DNA of 64,000 bases from Bathynomus jamesi (Eukaryota; Arthropoda; Malacostraca; Isopoda; Cirolanidae), in the NCBI GenBank assembly GCA_023014485.1, contig JAJOZX010001076.1, positions 627,001 to 691,000 of the forward strand. Reading direction: 5' to 3'. Both the position numbers and the translations under genes were made by a program. Within the stretch, counting starts at the first letter, position 1. Each line of letters begins with the position of its first letter. The notes under the pieces were generated by a model. That model searched no databases and had not been told where the DNA came from. It saw only the letters and a list, made by a program, of their open reading frames with translations. Below, piece by piece: positions 1 through 11,469 of this stretch.

Positions 1-170
1 GGTGTAAGTTGACAAGTAGAAGGTTCGAGACGGCAGTTGCCAAAAATTTGTTACACATAGAATAGTAAATAGCTGGAATAGTTTGCAGGTTGAAATAACT
101 AATACCATGTCTATGAACATGTTTAAAAATCGATTAGATGCATATGTTCTACAGATCTACAGAAGCTAAG
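1..170 (+). pseudogene. 3' end of a CR1-like LINE reverse transcriptase ORF
   Basis: The window opens inside the tail of a non-LTR retrotransposon. Translation gives the C-terminal pattern of CR1-type ORF2 (RRFETAVAKN, then WNSLQ and FKNRLDAY) split over two frames near position 60, so it carries a frameshift. The same tail occurs on the minus strand at about 44990-45150, where it continues from a reverse transcriptase domain; that copy identifies the family. The upstream part lies outside the window. Confidence 0.7.
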
Positions 171-597
171 GATAAAAAGACCCTAAAATCCACTCTAAGG
201 TTAGCCCGAGAAAAAGGAAAGAGTAGGGGATTAAGAGAAGAGAATAAGGGGTTAAGTAAGTAGCAACACCTATCACTCGTGGGTTAACATTCATTTAGAA
301 AAAGAGAAAAAAGACTCACCATCATCATCCGCCGGCCACTACCGACAAGTCAGAAAAATAGTCGGAGAGAATAGGAAAGATTGTAGAACGGTCCTCCACT
401 CCATAAGGAGGTAGAGCCCACTTTGCCGGAAAAAGATGAAAAGAAGTAAAATAAGAACGCATTACAACACATTCTGAACTCAAACACTATCATACCACGC
501 AAACATGCAATAAAGAGAGAAGAAAAATAAGTATAAGAATAACAAAAAGTGGGTGAATTTACTCAACAAGCTACAACTAAGTTCGTGTTAGTCTAAT
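171..597. other. Non-coding spacer, probably LINE 3' UTR
   Basis: Purine-rich AT-rich DNA directly after the LINE tail. I find no ORF, repeat array or terminal repeat; it may be 3' untranslated sequence of the LINE before it. Confidence 0.35.
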
Positions 598-714
598 TTT
601 TTTTTTTTTGCTGGCATATCACACGCTGGCATGTCACAAGCTGGCATTAGACGTCAACAGACTCATCCCCGATTACCACCCCCAGAGCTTCTGTTGCCAA
701 TTGGTCTTTTTATT

Positions 715-3700
715 TTAAACAACGTTAATATTTTTAAAATGTCTATCTACACGGTTTTTAAACACATTAACGCTGGTAGAGTTCACGACGGGCGCGGGAA
801 GATTATTCCAATTATCAATTACTTTAAGCGTAAAGACGTTTTTAGCGATATTAGTAATGAAACGTCTGCTACGCAACTTAAATCCGTTATTACGAGTATT
901 GCTATTATCGAAAGTGAACAGTTTCTCAAAATTTACGTTATCGATGTTATTAACGATTTTGAAAACTTCAATAAGCTCCCCCCTTAATCTCCGTTTCGAG
1001 TGAATGCAAGTCTAACTCTTTAATCCTATCTTCATAAGGCTTGTTGCGCAATGACGGAATTGGTTTCGTGGCACGACGCTGAACCCTTTCTAACCTATCA
1101 ATATCCTCACGCAAATACGGGCACCAAAACTGAACGGCATATTCTAAATGAGGCCTGACTAGGGACTTGTAAAGGGGCAATATAATATCCTTCGATTTAA
1201 ACTCGAAATTACTCGCTATGAAGCCTAACATCCTATTAGCTTTTGCGCAAGACTCCAGGCAATGATTCCTAACCTTTAAATCCTTAGATACGCGTACGCC
1301 TAAATTTACTTCTTCGTCAACGCTCGCTAACTCTCTACCATTCATCGTGTACGTGTAATTATTGTTACGAGAACCTATATGCAAAACTTTACATCTGTCT
1401 ACGTTAAATTGCATCTGCCACTTAACCGTCCACTCCATAATCCTATTTACATCGTCTTGGAGCATATTTCTATCGTCCTCGTTAACGACCCTACCGCCTA
1501 TTTTAGTATCGTCCGCGAATTTTGACACGTTACTAGTTAATCCTGCATCTATGTCGTTAATGTAGATTACGAATAGCAATGGGCCTAACACTGAACCCTG
1601 TGGGACACCGCTACCTACATCCAACCACCCTGATTCACTACCATTAACAACGACCATCTGTCTCCTAGCACGAAGCTATTCCTAACCAGTTAGCTACCTG
1701 ACCGCGTATACCGTGCGCTTTAACCTTCGCAATTAATCTCCTATGCGGAACTGTATCGAACGCCTTTTTAAAATCTAAATAAATAACGTCAGCCGCTCTA
1801 TGCCTATCGTATTCGCGCACTATTTCGTTATAAAATTCTAACAAATTAGTTAAACAAGACCTATGGCGTCGAAACCCATGCTGACTACTATTAATCAAAT
1901 CTCTACTTTCTAAGTGCGATGATACGATCCCTAACTACGAATTCCAAAAGTTTACCGACAATTGACGTTAAGCTAATGGGCCTATAATTGCTAGCTACTG
2001 CGCGGTCGCCTTTTTTAAAAATAGGCGTGACGTTAGCTAATTTGAAGTCTTCAGGAATAATCCCCGTTTCGAGTGACTGATTAAAAATCTTCGTTAAGGG
2101 GCCTACGATAACTTCTTTCAAATCTTTCAAATGTCTGGGATAAAAAACGTCAGGGCCTGGAGCCTTGCTAACTTTTAACCTATCGTTATAATGCGCAATC
2201 TCACCCTCATAAACAGTTATTTCATCCAAAATAGTCTCGGTACTAAAGGAAACGATATCGTCCACGTCGGGGACATTATTTACGTCTTCTACGGTAAAAA
2301 CTGTCGCAAAAAAGTTATTGAAAATACCCGCCATCGCCTGAGCGTCAGAAGCCAAAGCGCCATTAACATCCACTAGAGGGCCTATGTTATCTTTTACCGG
2401 CTTACGATTATTTATGTATTCAAAAAACTTTTTGGGATTATGTTTACTATCCGCAGCTATAAGTATCTCTAAATTACGCTTGGCATTCCTAACTGATCTT
2501 TTAACCTGACGTCTAAGCTCGATATATCTATTAAAGTTAGCTACCGTGCCATTGCGCTTACTAAGTCTATACGCTCTATTACGCTCGTTTATAAACTCTC
2601 CTATTTCCCTAGTCCACCACTTCGGCCTACCACGATTTCTAGCGCGCTTGGGCCTACGAGGAATAAACTCCCATTCAATATTCCTAAAACTTTCTTTAAA
2701 CGCCACCCAACGCAAATTTGTGTCATTGCCCATAAATAAGTTATCCCAGTCCACTACTCTCATCCTATCAGCAAAACTATCAAAATTAGCCCTACGAAAA
2801 TCAGGGACTTCTATTACGTTACTATCCTGAGTATTTTTTATCGCTAACTTGAACCTAAGAATTTGATGTTCACTACATCCTAAACTCTCGCCTACTTCTA
2901 AACCTTCGACTATATTCTCGCCGTTCGTCATCACCAAATCTAAAATATTGTCACCGCGCGTTGGTTCGGTAACTATCTGTCGTAAAAAGTTATCGTCCAT
3001 AAACTCAACCAATGTCAAACCCTCCTCATTACCAGTAAAATTCTCGTAATTAACATTAGGGCAGTTAAAGTCTCCGACAATTATATTATTCCGATTGTCA
3101 ATAAAATTACCAAGAAGTGAGTAAAATCTTGCATCTGTATCGAGGGGTTGAACGGGAGGTCTATAAACAACAACAAAATTAAAACTAATACTACGCGCCC
3201 TAACTTCAACACATATCGCATTAATTGCTGCCGGAAAATCTAACTTAACCTCGATAACCCTAAGGGAATTAGGATCTTTTCCGTTTGACACACATGGTTC
3301 GATTTTATTTTAAATTTCTACACAGACGTAGTTTTGCATGCCGATTACGAAAATCAGAACCATGTTTTGGAGAAATTAATAATAAAAAAGTTACAACCCT
3401 TTAAAGTATTTTATTAGACCCGCCCTTTGTGCGGGTCGCGGGTAGCAAAAATTAACCAAACTATCAAGACTTAACCTAACCAATCGTCAAGGGCGTACAA
3501 TTAACCTAAAAAATAAATAAAAAACAATAAATTTTTTTTTATTTATTTTTTAATACTATAAACACCCAGGAATGTCTGTCAGTCAGTCCGTCCCGCTCAG
3601 TTTGTCAGTCGGTCACGCTGAGGAACGTTTGTCGGTCACGCTCAGGAACGTTTAGGTTAAGTCGTGATATTGTTTTTTATTTATTGTTTTAGGTTAATTG

Positions 3701-4183
3701 TACGCCCTTGACGATTGGTTAGGTTAAGTCGTGATAGTTTGGTTAATTTTTGCTACCCGCGACCCGCACGAAGGGCGGGTCTTAGGCTAGTTGTAACTTT
3801 TTTATTATTAATTTCTCCAAAAAATGGTTCTTATTTTCGTAATCGGCATGCAAAACTACGTCTGTGTAGAAATTTAAAATAAAATCGAACCATGTGTGTC
3901 AAACGGAAAAGATCCGGGAATTACGAATGTACAGCAAAATGCCTCCACCAAACCTATGTAACCTATCATTAGTAAAGAGTTTAAAACCCGGTATATCAAG
4001 TTCCCCCAACAAGTCCCGAGTCACGGTATTTAACCAAGTTTCAGTGATAGCAACTATATCATAGTTGCCGGAATAAATTATCGCCTTAAATTCATTTAAT
4101 TTATTTCTAATACTACGCGCGTTACAATAAAAGACGTTTAAGTTATTTTTTACCACGGGCCCGCGTTTTAAACTATTTATCAC
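715..4183 (-). pseudogene. LINE ORF2: AP endonuclease plus reverse transcriptase, broken
   Basis: ORF2 would nick target DNA and reverse-transcribe the element RNA. In order on the minus strand: endonuclease start (FYCNARSIRNKL, VAITETWLN) from 4183; the rest of the endonuclease (VVVYRPP, IIVGDFNCPN, DLVMTNGE, SEHQILRF) from 3263; RT blocks (NVTPIFKKGD, NYRPISLTS, HGFRRHRSC, DFKKAFDTVPHRRL, GVPQGSVLGPLLF, FADDTK with the catalytic DD); thumb and tail (RPHLEYAVQFW, RRATK), stop at 715-717. Frameshifts occur near 1900, 1660 and 985, and the foldback element interrupts the endonuclease. The plus-strand reading at 631-987 is antisense to this tail. Confidence 0.85.
3272..3915. mobile_element. Foldback/MITE element with long inverted repeats in LINE ORF2
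   Basis: Arms of roughly 250 bp are reverse complements (ends GGATCTTTTCCGTTTGACAC and its complement). Exact 8-bp direct repeats GGGAATTA flank it at 3264-3271 and 3916-3923. Deleting the element and one repeat joins the endonuclease frame without gap. No coding capacity. Eight-bp duplications suggest hAT- or P-type mobilisation, but the terminus does not begin like a typical hAT, so the superfamily is open. Confidence 0.85.
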
Positions 4184-4239
4184 GTCGGGCCCGCGTTTCC
4201 CGGACCCACAACGTTTAAAGAAGGCTTCGACCTATACAG

Positions 4240-4762
4240 CTTTCGCACGTTTTCGTCTATTAACCTACCTAGCCTAGCATTACCTATTTCATTAAAATGC
4301 ACCCCCATCTTTTATAAAAAGGCTAGGATCACTGAATTCGGACCACAGCTTTACGAAGGGTACATTTTCCTCAGCACAAATCTGTTCTAATTTGTTATTA
4401 AAAAATATTGTTTTTGACGTAATTCTAAGACCCAACCCGTGCCTAGGGGTAATACCTAGAACTAAAGACCTATCTGACCTCGCCTTCAGGGACCTAATTA
4501 ACCCCCTATATCTCTCCAAAAGGTCAGGCACTCTCGTATCGGGCCTATACGAGTCGTTGCCTCCTACCATCGTCACCAACATTGAGTGACGGGAGGCAAC
4601 GTCAATCCTATCCACTTCGTCTCTAACTCTGTCAACCCTGGCCCCTGGGAGACAGACCCTCCTCCTCTTGGTTGGATTCCGTTTAACGAACTCTTTGTCC
4701 ATGTGGCGCACTAAAGAGTCCCCGATTAAAATAGTTTCCCCCTCATTCACGTCTCTTTCCAA
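4240..4762 (-). pseudogene. LINE ORF1 with SGNH/GDSL esterase domain, frameshifted
   Basis: The first part reads ILIGDSLVRHMD (block I, nucleophile Ser in GDS) and VTMVGGNDSY (block III, GxND), the signature of SGNH-fold hydrolases known from ORF1 proteins of some CR1/L2-type LINEs. The last block should hold the Asp-x-x-His pair. Here a run of five G residues on the element strand (near 4295-4300) shifts the frame directly before the His codon, so the ORF ends in GGAF and the His-containing block lies in the next frame. The N-terminal part seen in the relative at 8050-9525 is absent. Confidence 0.75.
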
Positions 4763-5263
4763 AATTATCTTGAAGATTGGGATGTGGATGATTTGATTTC
4801 ATGCATTTAGCTGTCTCCGATGAATTTTTTGTTTACGTAACACGTCGGCCTAACTACCAAAATGATCGAGTGTGGGCCACAACACCAGATGAAATCGATG
4901 ACAATGAACATTATCGCGATTATTAAAAAGTCCAGACTGTGTTGGTGTGTTTGTTTTGTTCACCGCAAAGAAGCTCATGTGGGTGCTGAAGCCAAATGGT
5001 CAAAGTTGGGATGGACAGTATTTTCGTGATATTATTCTATCCCAGCATGTCATTCCTTTTCTAAGAAACCCAAACAATGTTATGGATGTCGATCAGGTCA
5101 CACTTCTGCACGATAAGGCCCCCTGCTTTAAGGCATTAGCCACTCAACAGTTGTTACGGAACCATGAGATCGTTTTCTTTGGAAATGAAGAATGGCCAGG
5201 AAATTCTCCTGACCTGAACGTCTGTGAACACATTGGATCAGTTATAAAGGACAAGGTTGAATG

Positions 5264-6102
5264 CAGGGCCGGATTAAGACCTTTAGAGGCCCTAAGCACT
5301 TAAAAGATTTTGGTGCCCCATATATATGTAATTCAAAATATAAACAAAAATAAACCATAAAAAAAATTTTTTTTTTTGAAATGAAACAAAACTTACAGTA
5401 AGATGGAAAATAATGTTTATTTTTGTATACTTCCACTTCATTTATATTTGAAAAGTTTTCTCCTACTTTTTTTAATTGCAAAGTCTTTGATCAGATCCTC
5501 AAAACTAATCTTACGTAACACATCTGCTTCTATACTTAGTAGAGATAAGGCATCCAGCCTGCCTTGTTGCATAGTTGTTCTGTTGGTATTTTTAATATAC
5601 TTCAACTGAGAAAATGAACGCTCAGCTGAGCAATTTGTGACCATTAATGTTAAAAATATACGAAAGGCAATTTCTACATTTGGGAAGGCACACTCAATAT
5701 TGTCTTCTACAATTATTTTATAAAGTTCAGCATGACTGAATCTTGTTTTTACATTTACTATAGCACACGAAAATATTTAATCTATATGTATTTTTAATAT
5801 GGCGCTCAAAGATTTGATATAAACAAAATAATAACGCAAAGCGTAAAGTGTGTGATTACAACGAAATATATTTATTCTCTCAAAAGGGTTGTTGTTCACT
5901 ACAAATTCAAACAATGAAAAAAAAAAAATACTATATATGAATATATATAATTCAGTTTTCAACAGCTTATAGGCTATAAGCCGCGATTATAATAATATAA
6001 TAAATCCATGGTAAATCCGACAATGGAAAATTTCTGTGGTGCCCCCCTTCCCTTGATGCCCTAAGCACGGGCTTATTTTGCTTAATGGTTAATCCGGCCC
6101 TG
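5264..6102 (-). mobile_element. Non-autonomous hAT element inside the mariner gene
   Basis: Starts CAGGGCCGGATTAA and ends with the reverse complement; exact 8-bp duplications GTTGAATG lie at 5256-5263 and 6103-6110. Removing the element and one duplication restores the mariner reading through Lys-Val-Glu-Cys. It keeps a piece of its own transposase on the minus strand. Confidence 0.88.
5438..5644 (-). pseudogene. hAT transposase C-terminal (hATC) fragment
   Basis: About 68 residues with NCSAERSFSQLKYIKN and RLDALSLLSIE, the C-terminal dimerisation region of hAT transposases of the ZMYM/p52-repressor-like type. No catalytic region remains, so the host element is an internally deleted derivative that would depend on transposase made elsewhere. 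Confidence 0.75.
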
Positions 6103-6288
6103 GTTGAATGTCTCTTGTTTCAAGAACCTGCAGCAAATCGATTTTCGAAGGATACAATGACGCAACACATTGAAACTGTTTGCGTAAATTTGCGTAACGA
6201 TCAAGATCTATTCACGTCACTTTTTGGCAAGCTATCCAAAGCGAATTCAGACTGTCTTGGAAGCCAATGGCGGGAACACAAGTTTTAA

Positions 6289-6438
6289 TTGTTTCTCATT
6301 AAATGTAGGATTAAATTATCTTTTGAAAGGTATGTTTAGTTTTACTGTACCTCTAATGGTTTAGGCCATGGGCGGGGGGGGGGGGGGACGTTTATTGGAG
6401 CCCCGTATGTCGTCTAAATCCATGTTAAGAATAAAATA
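6289..6438. other. Spacer with a 14-base G run
   Basis: Short AT-rich DNA between the mariner tail and the next LINE. It holds a homopolymer of 14 G at about 6374-6387; nothing else recognised. Confidence 0.5.
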
Positions 6439-7990
6439 TTAGATTGTTGGATTCAAGGTCAAGGTGATACACAATACGTTTTGTAATGATGGATTCCAAC
6501 AGTTTGATGTTAAAGTGATCGGACGGTAATTACAAGGATTTTCCCTATCACCCTTTTTAAAGTTTGGTGTTACATTTGCTAACTTCCAGTCGGTTGGAAC
6601 TTTCTCTAACTCGATTGATTGGTTGAATATGGTTACTAAGTCGTCAACAACATTGTGGCTAACCTCTTTTAACACCCTTGGAAGAAACAAGTCGGGACGA
6701 AGTGATTTGTATTTATTCATCTTATCAATTAATTGCTGTACCTCATTTCTCATAAAACTTATGGCCTCTACGGGATGGTAACCGGCATATATACGTAATC
6801 CGAGGACTTGGCACTTCAATTGAATCTTCCTCCGTGAAGACTGTAACGAAGAACTCACGTATTGCTATATCTTTATCACCGAATTTCAGTACGCCATTTC
6901 TATCTTTTAGGGGACCTACAAAATTTTGAATTGGCTTTTTGCTATTAACATGGGCAAAAAATTCTTTAGGGTTAACTTTACAGAGTGAGGCAACTCTAGC
7001 TTCTTCACATTTGGCTGATCTAATTAAGGATTTAACCCTCCTACGTAGGTTTATATAGTTTTCTGAATTAGTCTGGTTGAAATGTGACTTAAGTAGTTTG
7101 TAGGCTCAATTTCTTCCTGTAACAGCACTGCTAATTTCGTTGTTAAATCATTTCGGCGACTTTGTTGACAAGGAAACTATTTTAGTGGGTATAAAAGTGT
7201 TCTGTAATATTCTAAATTGATCCCTGTACGAGCTCCAGGTGACATTCACATCCTCACTTATTAGAACTTCAAGTGTGTCTAAACTACTTCGGAAGCTTTC
7301 AAAATTTGCTCTGAAGAAATCCAGTCTTTCACGAGTCTTTTCGTGTGTATTAACTGGAACCCTGAGGTCAAACCTACCGGTAATCAAATGATGATCACTG
7401 TCACTCAAATTTTTACCAATAGTCAGGTTAGAGACTAAGTCATCTTCGTTCGTGAATATGAGGTCTAGTTTATTATTATCCCTTGTAGGACCGTCAACCC
7501 ATTGATTTAATAAATTATCATCGGCAAAGTCCAACAGTCTTGAGCCAGCTGTTTTGTTTTCCCAATTTATATTACTACAATTAAAATCTCCAAAAATCAC
7601 ACTGATCTTATTATTCACTATTCTGCTTAATTGGTTATACAAGTTTATATCCTTATCAACAGGGTAATGAGGTGGCCTATATACTAGAAGTAGATGCACT
7701 ACTTTATTATTTAGGTTTAGATCAATTCCCAACATTTCATGAGCAGATACGATATTACTGTTTACCGGGTGCAGGAAGTCACGAGCATACAAAAGTACAC
7801 TGCCGCCTTTCCTTCCCTTCCTATCTTTGTGAAACATTTTGTAACCTACCATTTCAAATTCTCCTACAAAATCCCTTGATTCAGAATGAATCGAGGATTC
7901 CGTTATTCCTATGATATCAAAGCTCTCAGTTTTGACTAGCGCTATAAATTCCATTAGTTTGTTTCTAATTGACCTAGCATTGAAGAGCAC
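6439..7990 (-). pseudogene. LINE ORF2: endonuclease and 5' part of RT, truncated
   Basis: The endonuclease is almost whole from 7990 down to about 7150: LFNARSIRNKLMEF, IIGITESSI, HLLLVYRPPHYP, VIFGDFNCSNINW, LDLIFTNEDD, SDSDHHLI. After a degraded linker the early RT blocks appear at 6439-6858 (VPTDWKLANVTP, FKKGDR, NYRPITLTS) and then the element stops before the catalytic YADD box. So the RT core and 3' end are missing; the break lies near the poly-G spacer. Same general type as the LINE at 598-4762, but clearly diverged. Confidence 0.8.
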
Positions 7991-8049
7991 AGTTTTGAGA
8001 GATTTTAAATTGTGATTTTTCCTAACTGGCCTGAGTCGTTTCCCGACGC

Positions 8050-8330
8050 AGTTGAACCAACTGCTGTTGGAGGGGGACTAACTGCTGTTGGAGTGGGACT
8101 AACTGCTGTTGGGGGGACTAACTGCTGTTGGAGGGGGGACTAACTGCTGTAGGAGGACTATCTGCTGTGGGAGGAGGGCTAACTGCTGTGGGAGGAAGGC
8201 TAAATGCTGTGGGAGGAGGGCTAACTGCTGTGGGAGGAGGAGGACTAACTGCTCGGGGAGGAGGGCTAACTGCTCTGGGAGGAGGGCTAACTGCTGGGGG
8301 AGGAGGATCGACTGCTGGGGGAGTAGGTTT
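8050..8330. repeat. Short tandem repeat encoding the Pro-rich ORF1 tail
   Basis: About a dozen diverged units of roughly 21-24 bp built on CTAACTGCTGTGGGAGGAG. On the minus strand each gives Ala-Val-Ser-Pro-Pro-like residues; the Gly-rich plus-strand readings are shadows. Confidence 0.8.
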
Positions 8331-8747
8331 AACAGTTCGGGGAGCAGGATCAGTTGCTGGTTTGGGGGGTTCTAGTTTAAAAAGATTATACAAATTTATG
8401 TTCAGTAAATCACCAAACTTCTTTTTCCCCTTCTGATTAAAATGTATCCCGTCCGAGCCAAAGTATTCCCCATTTCCGAAGAATGTAGGCCAAAAATCAA
8501 CAAACTTTAGGCCTTTTTCCTCACACATGCGTTTAACTCTTATTTATGCTAATGGCTTTACTTAAAGTATATTCACTAGCACGCATTCGTGGGAGAATCC
8601 CTACAACCATACCCAAATCTGTCTTTTCCCTAACCTTGTCGGTTAGGATCTTGAATTCTTTTACAATGGACTCTGTCTGCCCTGCTGTCCCTCCCTGAGG
8701 AACGTCATTGCCACCAACATATAAAATGATGGGGCAACTCTTATTCT

Positions 8748-8949
8748 TACGCTGACCATACGTACCGTTTTGAACGGGACAGTACCGTTTGTTTTATATT
8801 TCCTGGCCGTCCCGTCGTTTTAATAAAAATGTCAATTTTGTCCCGGTTTATGTACTTACTTTTTCATGAATACAGAATATTACATAACCCCGTCCCTTTT
8901 TTGCCATCCCAATGTCCCGTTTTTGTCTCAAGGAAATATGGTCAGCCTA
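8748..8949. mobile_element. hAT-type MITE in LINE ORF1
   Basis: 202 bp, ends TA[C/G]GCTGACCATA as inverted repeats, flanked by exact 8-bp duplications CTTATTCT at 8740-8747 and 8950-8957. Removing it and one duplication joins ORF1 in frame directly before the VGGND block. No coding capacity. Confidence 0.88.
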
Positions 8950-9545
8950 CTTATTCTTGATATTAATTTTGACTAATTCCCCATTTATTATCTGACTCAT
9001 GGCACCTGGAAAACATCGGAGTTTCCTTTTGGTCGTGCATCTTGCTCCGAAAAAGCCCCCTTGATTCCTGACCAGAGAATCCCCAATTAAAAAGGATTCC
9101 TCCTCTTCGTCGGCAAGTAAGTGAAACTTATTTTTTAGGGTAAGGGGTTCTGAATCCTTATGTTTTGGTTTGGGGGGTCTTTTATTTTTGACCATTTGGA
9201 ATTCTCCTTACTCCGTCCTACTTTCCGGAATATTCACTATATTTTCCAAGCGGGCCACGCTTTGTTCTAAATGTTTAACCTTACAGTTTATATCTGCTGA
9301 TGCGGTTTCACTCTGATCTTGTGCAGTGCTACGACCCGAGCTTCAAGCTTTTTTACTAATTCCTTTAGCTCTTTAACTTCCTTTTCCTGGTTTTTCTCTA
9401 AGTTTACATAATAAATATATAATCAAGGATGTGATGTCGCTGATATTACCTTCGGGGAAGTCGACACACCAATGATTAACTTTACATTTAAAGCATTCAG
9501 CTTTCAGTTTAGCCGGCCCTGTCATATTTTGCTTTTTTTTATGAT

Positions 9546-9650
9546 ACGTTACTTTAAATAATACAATATGTTATTTTAAATAATACAATACATTACTTTA
9601 AATAATACAATACGTTACTTTAAATAATACGATACATTACTTTAATTAAT
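9546..9650. repeat. 22-bp AT-rich tandem repeat
   Basis: Nearly five units of 22 bp built on ACTTTAAATAATACAATA, varying at one to three positions. The same subunit recurs within the longer repeat that follows. Confidence 0.8.
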
Positions 9651-10300
9651 ATAACGATGGCGATGGGGAAATGGTGAATGCGGAAATAAACACGTGTTAC
9701 AGACCGGAAACGGAGTTGAATAATACAGAATTGAATGGAACCGTTAATAGGAATGCTATTTTAATTAATATAATATGGTTAGTGAGGGAGAAATGGTGAA
9801 TGCAGAAATACAGAAATAAATAAACACGCGCAAGCGAGTGGCACGTGTTACAGACCGGAAACGGAATTGAATACAAAATTGAATGGAACCTGTAGGCAGC
9901 TGTTAATAGCAATGCAGAATGATGTTAATTTAAATAATGCAATATGTTATTATAATTAATTTAATGGATAATGAGGAAGAAATGGTGAATGCAGAAATAT
10001 ACACGCACAAGCGAAAAGCACGTGTCACCGACCGGAAACGCAACTGAATACGGAACTGAATGGGATCTGTAGGCAGCCGTTTATAACAATACAGAGTGAT
10101 GTTACTTTAAATAATATAATATGTTATTTTAATTAATACAATGGATCGTGGGGGAGAAATGGTGGATACGGAAAATGAACCTGCGAGAGCACGACGTGTT
10201 ACAGGCTGGAAACGGAAATAGACTCGAATATAATTATAAATTTTACTATTTAACTCGTCTGAAAATGGAATCTGTAACGACCGTCTAAAACAAAGCAAAA
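9651..10300. repeat. Diverged tandem repeat, period about 150-180 bp
   Basis: Four copies of a block containing GGAGAAATGGTGAATGC, a CACGTGTTAC box and ACCGGAAACGG, spaced about 150 to 180 bp (the ACCGGAAACG box lies near 9703, 9853, 10031 and, altered, 10207). The copies differ by small indels. No ORF is kept across units, so this is satellite-like DNA rather than a gene. Confidence 0.7.
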
Positions 10301-11469
10301 TTATTTCACGTTAACTTTACCAGAGAAACTCAGCCGAAAAATAGAATTTAAACAATGCGGAATTATGTTCGTTAATTGTAATTAAGAAACCGGAAAAGGA
10401 AATAAATTAAGTTTAATTAATAAGCAATAGTTATGGAAAACTGATACATGTGGGTAGTTGGGAGGTAACGAAAATGGTTCACCGAGTAGGTAGGTAGTTA
10501 ATCTAACAATTATTAAACTCCTTTCTTGTCAATAACTGGTTGGGTGAAACCAATTGGTTGCTCACCAGAGTTATTCGCCACACTAGTATTTGTATACTGT
10601 GTGATAGAGCGTGCTTGGAGGTATTGATACACACTACCAATCAACCAACAAACAAAAAGGACGCTGGTGGAAAAAGCCAGGGGAAGAACAGAGGAACTTG
10701 TGGAAAGAACGGCATGGCGGACGAAGGGGCTTGAAGACACTAAAAGATCTCCACCAGCAAGTGCGCTCTCAAAAATTGAGCAAAGAGAAGAGGGGCTCCA
10801 GGAGGAGGAAATAGCGCCATTGTCTAATAACACTCAGTAAGTGAACAGTTGTTTTTAAACCCCAGTTTAGTCATAACATAAACTAGGTCTAGTTAAATTA
10901 GGCCTGCATTGTGGTCTAAGACTTAGCATCAACTCATAGTTTAACAAAGGCTAAGATAAATTACCCTAACCTAATTTGGTGAGGAATCCTACTGTGGACC
11001 TCAATTTACTCTGCCCGCTCTGGACCATTTCCGGAATCTCTAGGCTGACCACTACAAGGCTAGGCTTAACCTACTCTACAGATAGACTGGAAATATTAGG
11101 GGTGGGTTAATTGGGAACCAATTCATACAGAGCATTTTTCACAATAGTGCTTGGCCTAGCCTCAATAATAAAGTAAATAAATATAATTATATTTATCTAA
11201 CAAATTTTGTTAAATCAAACTTAGTCACAACACTTTCACACAACCATCGAAAAAAAATAATGGAGAGACCACACAGCACGTCCGCCTCTGATGAAGTCTG
11301 AGAGAGAGAGAGTTACAAGGAGTTACAAGGAAAAGAAGTACCTCAAAAGGCCTTGCGGCCCATACCGAGAGAGAGAGAGAGAGAGAGATATGCAAAAGAA
11401 TCCAAAAGACGGACAATGTGCGAATATTAGAAAACAGGTCTTGTCACCCACTCTTTTCCTTTTATTTAT
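10301..11469. other. Unassigned non-coding DNA with GA microsatellites
   Basis: No convincing gene. Short GA runs lie at about 11300-11312 and 11370-11388. ORFs of about 60-100 codons at 10513-10833 lack recognisable domains and overlap on both strands, so I do not call them. Confidence 0.4.

Larger units (their letters stand above)
598..4762 (-). mobile_element. CR1-like LINE with SGNH-esterase ORF1 and EN-RT ORF2
   Basis: A minus-strand non-LTR element: ORF1 remnant (4292-4762), ORF2 (715-4183), a short 3' UTR and a 13-base T run at 597-609, which reads as a 3' poly(A) tail on the element strand. It is 5' truncated: ORF1 begins almost at its esterase block, whereas the related element at 6439-9525 has a further N-terminal region. 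It abuts a mariner pseudogene and is split by a foldback element at 3272-3915. Clade assignment (CR1/L2-like) is from motif resemblance only. Confidence 0.75.
4790..6288 (+). pseudogene. Tc1/mariner-type transposase remnant
   Basis: Pieces of a DDE transposase: VSDEFFVYVTRRPNY (first Asp region) near 4815, then a frame change and WDGQYFRDIILSQHVIPFLR, LLHDKAP (second Asp) and WPGNSPDLNVCEHI (third acidic region) up to 5262, and the C-terminus (RFSKDTMTQHI, SLFGKLSKAN) from 6111 to 6288. The order and motifs fit Tc1/mariner. A hAT element sits between the last two pieces. Stops and a frameshift before 4947 show it is dead. Terminal repeats were not found. Confidence 0.75.
8050..9525 (-). pseudogene. 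LINE ORF1: zinc finger, coiled coil, SGNH esterase, Pro-rich repeats
   Basis: Read from 9525 on the minus strand: a Cys/His cluster CFKCKVNHWC (PHD-like, as in CR1-type ORF1); a Lys/Glu-rich coiled coil (EKEVKELKELVKKLEAR) and a second helix (CKVKHLEQSVARLENIV) in another frame; esterase block I FLIGDSLVRN at about 9090; block III YVGGNDVP at about 8715; block V FGSDGIHFN at about 8450 with the catalytic Asp and His; then a Pro-rich tail of repeated Ala-Val-Ser-Pro-Pro. Frameshifts occur near 9310 and 8530, and a hAT MITE splits it at 8748-8949. It is the most complete ORF1 in the window. Confidence 0.75.

Noticed and set aside
631..987. 118-codon plus-strand ORF
   Set aside because: It is antisense to the C-terminal part of the LINE ORF2 on the minus strand.
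8109..8436. Gly/Cys-rich plus-strand ORFs
   Set aside because: Antisense shadows of the Pro-rich ORF1 repeat.
10513..10833. 106-codon ORF and overlapping opposite-strand ORFs
   Set aside because: No recognisable domain, mutual overlap, low complexity; chance open frames are likely.
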